Assembly (NCBI GenBank): GCA_946406115.1
Contig: OX291557.1
Coordinates: forward strand, 9,828,501 to 9,892,500
Length of the DNA: 64,000 bases
DNA from: Apoda limacodes
Taxonomy: Eukaryota; Arthropoda; Insecta; Lepidoptera; Limacodidae
Direction: 5' to 3'
The position numbers were made by a program, and so were the translations under genes. Below, one piece after another: positions 10,494 through 22,400 of this stretch; position 1 is the stretch's first letter; every line of letters begins with the position of its first letter. The notes below the pieces were generated by a model that worked only from the letters and a program-made list of their open reading frames with translations, had not been told where the DNA came from and ran no database searches.

Positions 10494-13400
10494 GTAAGTT
10501 CTACATTAATTGCCAGTTTTCTTAAGACTTAACATACATAAATTGTCCACGTGAATTATGTTACTTTTACTTAGTCGTCCGTCTCGTCCGTCTGTCACCA
10601 GTTAACTTATATCTGCCAATATTACACTGACTAGCAAAAAAAGCTAGTCACTTACATAAACGACGATATTTCATGTTGTAAAGATAGCTGATAGATGGCA
10701 CAAAAAGTATATTAAAATAGTTTTATTATACACGGAAATAATAAAATCAGTTATTAAACACGCTTCAATGTTCCTTTGACTTCATACACCTATCATAAGT
10801 TGTTTAGGAAATATTGTCGTCTATGTAAGTTACTTGTTATTTTTGCAAGTCAGTATATGTATATATGTGCAAACAAAGTCACGGCTGTAGTACCTAAGTT
10901 ATGCCATATTAGGTATGTATATATGTAAAATGTTAACGAGGTTTGTTTCCAAAAAGTGAAGTCCACGTAATGTTTTGAGGACATGAAGGATGATAATTTT
11001 TAATAAAACTTTTTAATTATATGGGCATGTAAACCAAAGTTTAAAGGCCATTTTTTAGCAAGTGTAAGTCGGTGGGGGGTTAGACGTTTTGATTGCACCT
11101 TGCGTCCTGAGTCGCGTAGGTTCAAACCGGACGATGATTATTTTTCTTAATTTCTCAAGTACATTGATTTTCTCACCAATACCTTATTGTTGAAGGAAAA
11201 CTTCCTAAAAGACGTATTTAAAGTGCACAATCCGCAATGGGTTCGCTTGAGGACTATGGCCCAAAATCACCCTCGGTGTCGGTAGGCCGCGCCCCAACTG
11301 TGGGGACGTACGAAGTGTAACTGAGTATTTTTTGTTTGGTTTGCCTATTTTTTTTTGTTTGGTAGGTGTCTACAGTCCAATTCGTATTTTGCTGTTTTAT
11401 TTTCAATTGAAATATTGAATAACTTCCTTTGCCCCAAAGTTGTCTAGAGGTTAATATTATTAAGCAATCAGTCCGCAGAATACATTTTGTAATGTATTCT
11501 CTATACCTATTTGTTTTAAGTACATGTAAGTAATTTTAAGTGTAAGTAAAAATAACGAACTCGTTCTATTTACAGATACTTTCAGAATTACTCCGAAATC
11601 TTAACATCCGAAATGTATCATGGATATCGTCGAAAGATGATAATTTCTGGCAGGTATTGATTATTTGAATAAGTCAATCACTAATCAAATTATATAGACT
11701 GTTAGGTTAAATGCTCTAAGCTTCTCATATTCTCAAGACTAATAGAGGCATTATTGGGAGGAAAAAAAGGAGATCGGTAAAACCAGTAGCGAGGACCGGA
11801 TAAGATAGTCTAGAATTTTATAATTAGTTTAAACTGTTATGGTCACTATTTTCAATATCAAAGCATTTATTATTAGTTAATGTTGGTCTGGGTATCGATT
11901 GACCAAGAAAAGAAATCACATGGTTTTTTTTAATTATTGAACAAAATTCTAAAAATGGCTTAATTTTGGATTTTCAGTTATTTGAGGGTTTGTTCCAAAA
12001 CACAACGTTACAGTTAAAATTATGGATTTGGAACGCCCGGCTCGGGGTAGTTTTGCAACTGTCAAGTTGAATTGATAACACACTATAGATTAAGTTGAAA
12101 ATCACTCCTATCAGTGTGAAAATTCCATTATTAAACGGGTTAAAAATTAACTTTACCGGTGCCATAATCACTCGGCGAGTAAAAGTTAATTGGAACGTAG
12201 CCTTAGTAGGTTTCTTTAATAATTTATTTTTCAATTACTTACCTAAATTAAAGGTCATTTGTGCTCTAAGACTGCACAACAAAAATAAATAAAATGAAAT
12301 GAAATTCAAATGTTCATTGAATCACGAATCAAAATATTTTGTGTTGTTTCTTAAATTAGATATAATTATTAGTATTTTTCTTCTAGGTAATGCTTTCCCT
12401 GGAGTCAGATGCCCTGTGTGAGGAATTGCTCCAAGTTCTTAAAGCCTTCGGGATCGGTATACGGTATCAATCCTCTATCAGCATCTTACCATGTTCTCTG
12501 CATAAAGGCAACCGCAGTGAACGTGGAGGGTCGGAAAGGGAACTAATAAGCCTAAATCATAGGTAAGTCAAACATTAAATAAAAAAATCGGCCAAGTGCG
12601 AGTCTGGCCCGCGCACTGAGAGTTCCGTGCAAACTTATTATTTGTAGATATGCCTTAATTATCAGTTTTTGGATTTTTTCTTATGTTTGTGATGTAACAT
12701 CTTGCTTCTTGTCTAGTTTTATGATTCTAGGTCAATGGGAAGTACCCCATATGTTTTGATTTATTTGACGGTCGTATTTTGGGCATATTTTTTTATTGCG
12801 TGAACTTAGAAGTTTCGTTTTTTTACAGCTTCAAGGGACCGGAGTCCTTGGTGTTTGATATTAATTTCAACTTGACTCCAAAAGTTCTTGAGTAAGTTAT
12901 TGACAGACAGACAAAAAATCTTTTTTAATGTGTTATTATAACTACAAATTAACTAACTTTGGAGTTTTCAATATATTTGTGATGTAAAACCTTGCTTTTT
13001 TCCAAATTTCATGATTCTAGGACAGGGAAAAGTCCCCCACAGGTTTTGATGTTTGTGAATGCAACGACAAAAACGGCCGTATTTTTTTTGCGTTGACATT
13101 AAAGTTTTATTTTTTACAGCTTCAAGGGACTGTAAATCTTAGTATTGGATATCAATTTCAACTTGATACCTTCACGCGTTCCTGAGAAAAAAGGTCTTAA
13201 CAGACAGACAGACGGACAACTAAGTGATCCTATTATGCTGTGCTATAAGGGTTCTTCTTTTTTCTTTTGAAGTATGAAACCCTAAAAATATGTGTTTACA
13301 ATTTAATAGTGTTATTATCATTATGAAGGCCAAGACAATACAAATCATATAGCACAGATACTGATAATAAACAACACTAATAAACTATACTAAACTCTGT

Positions 13401-16400
13401 GATAAAGATGTCTCTCACATCTATGCGATCTTATCATAACTTTTGATCATAAAAGATATCAATTCAGAATCGGTTCAGACGTTTTTGCGTGTCGCTCCAA
13501 GCGTTTAAACAATCGGGCAGACAAAAAACGTTTTTTTGAGTACGTTAACTTCCTTGTTCTTCTCTAACCTTATAGTTTTAGGGTTCCGTAGCTAAATGGC
13601 AAAAAACAGCCACTTTTTTCCGAAATTATAAGAACAATACTGTTGTATTCTGTGAACCGCATTAAGATTTCCACACAAAAATAGAAAAAAAAAAAAAAAT
13701 TCGATAGAACTGAAACTCAAAAATAGGTCTGCAAAAATGATATTGAGGTGTCTAATATCATTTTTTTCTAAACTGAATAGTTTGCACGAGAGACACTTCC
13801 AAAATATATAATATGTGTGTCCGCCCCCCCCCTGTAACTTCTAAAATAAGAGAATGATAAAACTAAAAAAAACATATGATTTACATTACCATGCTAACTT
13901 CCACCGACTGGCCGTCTGCTGCGCAGAGGGTGTGGGTTTGATTCCCGTACTGGACAAACATTTATGTGATAGAAAACAATGTGTTTGTTTTGAGTCTGGG
14001 TGTATTTATATATTATATGTATCTATTTACAAAAAAAAAGTAATTTATATATATATGTTTCCGTTGTCTGGTATCCATAACACAAGCTTTGCTTACTTTG
14101 GGGCCAGACGGCGCTGTGTGTAATGTCCAAAAATATTTATTTATTCAATCAACTCAAATATAAAAATAAAAAAAAAACATATTTTTTTGTTTGTGTTTGT
14201 AAAGTACGTAAATAGTGTTAGGTACGGAACCCTCGGTGCGTGAGTCCAACTCGCACTTGGCCGGTTTTTCGTTTTTATTATAACTACAAATTTGCTGAGA
14301 CCGGCTTTGTCAACATTTGCAATGTTTTGTATAACAGCGTATAGGACTGTGATACAAGACCTATACTGTTAATCTCCCTTTCCTGGTCTGCCCCATCCTA
14401 GCTAAAAAGCTGGCTACGCCCATGATCCTATCCTACCTTATCTGATAAGCTGACTGGTCTATAGATAAGATTTTGCTTTTGTGAAGTCGGTCTTTGCCGG
14501 TTTAGGTAGAAATAGGATCTTAACTTCTCTGCTCTAACAAGGTATGTAACGCCTGTGTTACTATGACCATGCATGACTATAAATTAATTTCTATACATCA
14601 ATTACTTACTATTAAATAAACACGGAGTTACCTGCCTAAATATTTTTTTTAGAATCCTATTTTCGTTTATCAAGAATATTTAATTACAGTGGTGAGAAAT
14701 CAACGTGGAGACAGCTTTCAAACGCAGCTCGCACTCACCTCCACCTGGCAGAGCTGCTGCGTCACGCTAAAGCTGGTTCCATACTTACTCTCGACTGGCT
14801 GTTACTTCTCCTCGCATCAGCTCTAGTAACTGCTATTGGCCTGGTCGAAAATTCCGATATTATACTAATTTGTGGATTCTTATTCTCTCCGCTACAGGTA
14901 TGATCCCAACAAACACCTCTGAAATGAATAATACAATTGAAACACGGGATGTACTAGTAATCGGCATTTTATTTTGATTTGATGTCAAAATGTCGATAGG
15001 CGAATACGCTTCTGGCCAATCCTATTTTACACCTGGCCAATCCGGTCTCACTTTGGCCAATCCTGTTTTTCACTTGGCCCATCCTGTATCATTTTGGCCA
15101 ATCCTGTTTTCCACCTGGCCTATCCTGTCTCACTTTAGCCTATCATAATTTCGACCTGGCCAATCCTGTATCACTTTGGCCAATCATGTTCTTCCTCTTT
15201 CCAATTCTGCCCCTCTCTTGCCAATCCTATCTTCTTATATTTCGTAAGAACTGGTCATTTTATTGACAAGGAACAAAGTAATATACATCTGGCATTCTGT
15301 CCCAAGTCGTTCAATTTACCACTTATTATTCTAAAGCTGGTTATTTTGGTGGTTAGGACCTATTTAAAACCACTTTGGCTTAGATACAATGTGTAGCAGT
15401 AGTCACTGCCTGCCAAGCAGGACTATTGGTTGGTCGTATTTCGCACATTATGATGTGAGTGTGTATCCAACCAGTAGTAACGCCCCTACTGAGGATTAAA
15501 ACGGTGACAATTTAAATAGACAGGAACATAGACACTATAGTCACACAACATTTGACATCATTTACGTATTGGGCAGGAGCTATACAGGCAGCAAGTTCGG
15601 CTGGTCTCTGGAGGAAGACAGTCCTCCCTACTTTTTGCTGCTTCATACAACCATTCTTAAAAAAATCTTGATAATCAGTTTTAAAAATCATAAAAACTAA
15701 TATTTTACTCATATTTCAGAGTTCTATGACAGCAGTAACATTGGGAATAGTTGAGCAAAACCGATCCCTTCAGCGCATGGGTCTATTGCTTGCAGCATTG
15801 TCGATGGCTGTATGTCTTCTTGTTGGTTTCATATACGGTCTCACTTTCTACTCTTTCGCCGACCAGCTCGCAATGAACGACTGGGTCACTGATCACATGC
15901 TAACATGGTAATTACTAAAGATTTCTTAGTAGACGTAGTACGAATTGTAAATTTTTATTTGTTTTCATTTTTCGATAACCGTCTCGTTGGACTGCCATGT
16001 CGAAGGTCCTGTATCCGATTATTATTACAAACTTTACAATTGTAATTGTAATGTAAATTGTAAAGTTGTCTGGACTCTGCCAAGTACTGCGATGCTAATC
16101 ATTTAACACGTTTGTGGGACTGAATACTGTCGGCGAAACGTGGGTGTTAAAGGTATAAGCATACGCTCATAATAACTCTGACCACCCCTTTGGCGACTAG
16201 TTTAGTAATCCTGATGGACATTACTGTTATTAAGTACTTTATTCTTTTAAGTTCATTAACTTTTGTTAGTCTAGACAGCAATATGTTTACAGATGAAATA
16301 ATATTATCTAACAAATGATACTGATATCATGTAATAAATATAATGACAGGTCTGAGCTTCGGTCGTTGTGGGTAGGTGCTTTCGTAGCGGCCATAACCGG

Positions 16401-19400
16401 TGGAAGCACAATAATTGCCATTTTCGGCCCACACAAAGTTCTGTTGTCGGTTATGGACTTAGCTGTCTCTGCGTCACTGTTGCCTCCCGTTGTGAATGCG
16501 GTAAGAACTTAAGAATTCTTTATAATCTTTTCTTTTTATGTAATATTGTTCGAATTGTACAATATTCATATATGTTAGTCTATGTGGGCTTCTAAACAGA
16601 TCAGAAAGTACAGAACTTCCACGTATCTCTTAGAAAGTAGTTATCAGATTTTTATATTTTTTTTTATTGAATTAGATCCTGAGTTTAAAGGTACACCTAG
16701 ACCTAGGGAACAGTGCAAGTTTTATCAAAATCGGTTAAGATAAGGACTGTTAGGTGTACCAATCACTAAAAAAACACGTCCTCGGTTTAACATCGCAGTT
16801 ACAACGCGGTACCATTACCATGGATTAGATACCAGTAAGGTGGCTAACAGGCAGACTGACCTGCTCATGTTGAGTGGTCGCCGTAGCCTATGGACGCATG
16901 CAGCGCCATTCAAGAGCATTATTTTGTACTAGCTTTTGGCAGCTACTCCACCAGAACTAAACTTGGTTATTGGGTTGAGAATCTTACGTCAACTCCTTAA
17001 TTATAACTAACTAGACTTTGCCAGCAGTTCCGCCCGCCCTAAATTCGGTTATCGGCGTGGGACTCCTTTATTTAATCATCGGATTTAATATCGATATTTA
17101 CTCCTTAATTAGCGCGCCCTAAATTCGGTTATCGGCGACTGTGATTTACTCCTTAATTACACTAATGAAGTTTGCTATATCAAACTGTAGCTCTATAGCT
17201 ATAGTTCGTTTAAGCTCGGTTATAGTTATATCCGCGGGAATTTCGCGATAAAAAGTAGCCTATATGCTATTTCAGGACCTAACCTATATGTATGCCAAGT
17301 TTCATCCCGATCCGTCCAGTGGTTGAAGCGTGAAAGAGTAACAAGCATCCATCCATCCATACAGACAAACAAACTTTCATATTTATAATATTAGTAGCAT
17401 GAAGTTTATTATAGCAAGCTATGGTTCGTTTAAGCTCGTTTATAGTTATTCCCGCGGGAACTTTTAATTTTTTTCGGGATAAAAACTTTCCTTTGTCCTT
17501 TCTTCATACTATCTTCATACACATTTTCATCTAAATCGATTCAGCGGTTTAAGCGTGGACAGGTAACGGACAGATATTTTAGAATTTTTAATATTAGTAT
17601 GGATTGGCGACCTTTTGAAACTCTAATCATAAAGAACACCATACTTTTGAATTAATATTGTATGTCCAAGTCCGGAATGTCGAACTTTCGTTTATTATTT
17701 ATAAGTTTTGTAGTCCAAACAAATATTTAATTTTTCTTTCTTCTTTTTCTACTAACTAAAAAATTTAAAACAAAAAAATAGAATAAAAATAATTACCTGC
17801 ATCGCCTTTAAACCCCAATTAAAAGAGGAACAAATAAACTTTACGCACGTACCTACATGGAACATTGAGCTCAGTTTAACCTCTCCTTGAACTCGAATCC
17901 TAAAAAAGTAATTGTTTCGTATCTTTGCTGCAAATGTTTAGCATTCGACTTCAAGGAGAAACAAGTGACAAGAAGCTCGTGGCCCAGTGACAAATGTATA
18001 TCGGAATCGATATGCGGAGTTAAGCAACGTCTCGCCGCGTCGTGGAAGTGAAGCAAACCAGCAAACACGCGTCGACTGCTGCCTACACGTTACTCAACCG
18101 TTACAATAACGAGGGGATTTCGAATCGTATCATTACTTGTTATAAAAAATGGATCTATACGATTATCGGAAACGCTCATCACAGTGGTTCAACCCAGGAG
18201 AACCGGCTAAATCCTGCCCCAAGCGAAAGTTGACTCAAAAAAGGTACTCGTTAGTGTCTGGTGGACCAGCGTTGGTGTTATCCACTACAGCTTCCTAGGA
18301 TCTGGTCAGACGATTACGGCAGATCTGTTTTGCCAACAATCGGAAACCATGATGGAAGAACTAGCCGTTAAATAGCCGAGATTGATCAACCGCTCTAGCC
18401 CAACGCTACTTCAGGACAACGCTAGACCACACAGAACAACAGACGGTGGCGAAACTAGAGGAGCTAGGATTGCAATGTCTCCGTCACCCACCAGACTCCC
18501 CGGACCTTGCTCCAACCGATTACAACTATTTTCGGAATTTATAAAATTTCTTAATTGGAAAAAAATTCAATTCAGATGAGGCAGTCCAAAACACCTTCAA
18601 AGATTTTGTTGATTTTCGCTTCCGCAATTTTTTCAGCAAAGGAATCAATGAACTCCCTATAAAATGGCAAAAGTGCATATAGATCACAACGGTACCTACT
18701 TTGATTGATTAAATAAAAAAAGATTAAAAATGTGTGCTTTTTCAATATAAAACATCAATTTCATATGTAAGGACCTAATATTTAAAGACACTTGGAATGG
18801 TCCTCTGAGAGACGCTGCAATGAGGCTGGTGATTTATTTCACTTTAGAAAAATAACTGCTTCTGATTATATGTTTTTCTTCATCTTTTCAGATCAAAATC
18901 CTGCCAAAGACTATGTCAAAATTTTTCTGTCTCAAAAATAACAGTCCTTTCAAAACTGTTCGTAACTTTCAAAACTCAAGTCAGTCTTTCAACATTTTTA
19001 ATATTAGACCTCTTTTTTAAAATTTCTAGTTTTTTTGGTGCCTTGCGTTAATTAGGGATCGGCGTTCACAATTTCAATTACACAAATTTCTTATCCAAAA
19101 TTGAAAATATCCTACATCTTTAAACTTAAACGCTACATAGTCGAGTGGCCACTAGTCCTACAACTTTCGCACTAGGCCAGCGTTTTAGAATTTAGACTAA
19201 ACTGTCTTCTTTAAGTAGAGGCCCGTGCCCCTGTAGTGTGAGGAGATCAAATTATCTTGAGAGAAGCAAACATTGGTCAAGCCACAGCCCGAAATGATTT
19301 GTAATTTAAGACTAATTGTAATTAAACAACCTTTATGAAAACCAAATTAGAAATATACACTTGCATCATAGTCATTTTTGTATTTTAACTCTTTTTTATT

Positions 19401-22400
19401 CCCCCAGGGACTCTTATGGGCCATGGCTCTCCTGTCTGCAACCAAGAAAGCCCGCTTTCCCGCAACTTTTTTAGAAGAAACTGAGTTCAGCAAAAGCCAA
19501 GCAACACGTCTCTCTGTGCTCGGCACAGTGTCCCTATGTGTCCAACTTGTAAACTTGGCGTGTATCTTTCTAGCTGGACTAGCGGTTTATAAGGTACTAC
19601 TGTTACCCGCGGCTTCGCCCGCGCTAAATTTAGTTTTCGGCGTAAGATTTATAGCAAGCTGTAACTACAGTTGGTCGAGTTCAGTTATAATTATTCCTGC
19701 AAAAACTTTTAAACTTTCTGGGATAAGAATTAGCCTTTTCCATCTTATCAACTATCCCTGTGCCAAAATTCAACCCGCTACGACGATCCTGTGCCGAATT
19801 TCAGCTCAATTGGATAATCCGCTACTACGAAAACGAATGACAAACAAAAATACAGTCATTCGGGGTAACTTTGGACCACTTATTTGCCAATCACTCCTCC
19901 CATTCAATGTTTAAAAAATCATCTTGAATATAAATGACGTTTCCACGTCGATTCATCTTTTCATCCGCTATAGCCTTTTTTATCATTCCTTAGTAATTTT
20001 ACTCACATCCGGTTTTGCTGGCCATGTCCAGCCTCCTTCAAACCTTTTTGTCAGGGAAGTCACTGATATTGTAAATGGTGTTTTGCTGATTTTTGTAATA
20101 AGCCCAGGAAATAGACTACCTTCGTCTTCAAATATGCAATATTTGCCCATTTCGTATTGTTCTTCTAGGTCATTCAATCTCACAAGCTCTCCATTGTCTT
20201 GAGAAACTATGTATATTTCCGTAATTGCCCCACTACAATTATCTATCATTTCTATTTCATTGTTAATTTCTATCTCAATATCAGGGAACGTTACATGATT
20301 ATCGTTCGAATGTTCTATAATTTCATGTTCAGTATTTTTTAATTTAAGTTTATTTTTTTTTAATTTAATTTTTTTTGTTGCAGTCACCTGTTTATTTTGT
20401 TGTATTGTAGAGGTTCTTTTTCGATTAATGTCTTTTGAGCTTTCCTTGCCTATTTTATTAAAGTGTTGCTCTCGGTTTTGCTGCTCCTCTTGGCAAATAT
20501 CGGCAGAACCTTGCTCGGCCACCTCTTCCCCGTTTCCGGTAAAGGATATATTGTCCACAATCTTCTCTTTATTTTTTTCCAATTCCGAATCTAGTTTTTT
20601 GCTTTCTTTTAGGTTTTTTGGTTCATTGTGAATGAGTGCTGTTGCTACTATCAATTCACATGATTCCATTTGAGACTCTTCGCACTCTGAGTCGTAATTT
20701 TCCTGTATTTTCTTTTCCGAATCATTTTGTTTTGTTTGGTTTTTTTGCTCTATTTCAGCTGTCATTTCTTTTTCTACTACCTTTTTTGTTGTATTTTTGT
20801 TTTTGGAACCTTTAGGTCTTCCTTTTTTTGCAGGTTTTTCTTTTCTCTTCTGCTGCTCTTCTCTACTCTTGTAGAAATTTTCCACTTCTTCAGCGGAAAT
20901 TGCCTTTCCTGCTTTAACAGGCAGCTGAAATTTTCTAGTCGTTTGGATGTTGAGATCGGATGCTCTAATTTCTTGCAAATATGCTTTAAAAGTTTCCCCA
21001 ACACTAGCTTTGATCTGGCCTGTGGCATACGCTGGTAAAACTTGTAGCACTGTAGCGCGTGAGCATGGATATATTCCACATTTTCTAAACCCAGCTATCA
21101 TATTAAGGCTTGCTGTGGGTTCATTCAATTGAAACGCTGAATTTATGAGCTGGAAAAATACATTTTTTTATAGTGCCCCAGTTTTCCTTCCTTTTTGGGT
21201 TTGGCGCCATTTATTTAACACAGTACGCCACGTGGATTTTAATGATGAAAAATATCCTACATCTAACGGTTGTAGGAGATGTGTAGAGTTTGGTATTAGG
21301 CAAATAAAAGTTATGTTAGCCATTTTTAAAGATTTTGGGGCATTAACTAGCCAGTCGGACCAACAGTACTTTCCCTTAAATATGAAGAAGGTAGGAATAA
21401 ATTCTCCGATTGCATTGCCAGCAAATATTATTGTAAAGCAAGATTTGCTAGAATTTTTCACCAATTCTGGGTGCCGCGTTGAACGTCTGAATAAAAGTTT
21501 TTTTTTCCCAGGATCATCATGAAAACCGCTTTCATCCATATTATAAATATTTTCTGGACTAACATTTTCTAATTCTGTCTCCAGTCGGTCGAAAAATTCG
21601 TTCACCATTGCTGTATTGACTTGGGCTCGCTTCCGTGAGATGTTATGGGCAATTTTTTCTTTAATTGCTGGATGTCGCTCCACATAAAGTTTTGCCCATT
21701 CGTATCCAGGGCTGTTGTCTCTAAAGACTGGTACTGTTTGCCTGTATTATCCAAATATCTTTTTATTACATCTCTGAATTCTTGTAAGCTAATTGGAATA
21801 CCCATATCACTCAGTGCAAGCAAGTATCTGTAGGACGTCCTACAGATTTTTAATGTTTATTTTTGAGTTAATGGTTGATTGTGCTTTTTGGTATTTTATA
21901 CAATTTGCAAGCCTTTCTTTGGCTTAATGCACCAGATCTAATTTTTTGCATAGCTTCCTCTAACATCTCCTGCGTATAATTGGAAATAGTGCCATATTTT
22001 CTGACACCTGGCACCTTGTTGTTATTTTTTCGAGGCATTATAATATGAGGCCAACTGAAAACAATATAAATAAAAGGCCATGGTACAAACAAAAGGAGGT
22101 CAATATTCAGCAGTGGATTATTTAAAACTTGTAATAATGACTGAAAAATGTTACACCGTATTAAAATGTTCATTGACAAAACAAAATATGGGTAACATTA
22201 GACCGGTACAATGTTACCCCTAATCGTTTGATATTTTGATTTTAAAATTATTCCTTGTAATTAAGAAATTGTGAAGCCTGGAACAGCTGAACTAAATTAT
22301 TTAAATCAAAAGACAATAAATTATATACAATAGAAATGCAACAACTTACTTATCTTAGCCCTTTAATAAGAAATATGTCAAAATGAACGCAGCACTTTTT

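Noticed and set aside
13900..14140. Possible tRNA gene (B-box GGTTTGATTCC)
   Set aside because: No complete cloverleaf; the same body is repeated at 38385-38615, so it is a SINE.
20428..21038. Plus-strand Phe/Ser/Cys-rich frames
   Set aside because: Antisense to the Lys/Glu-rich C-terminal part of the pogo transposase.
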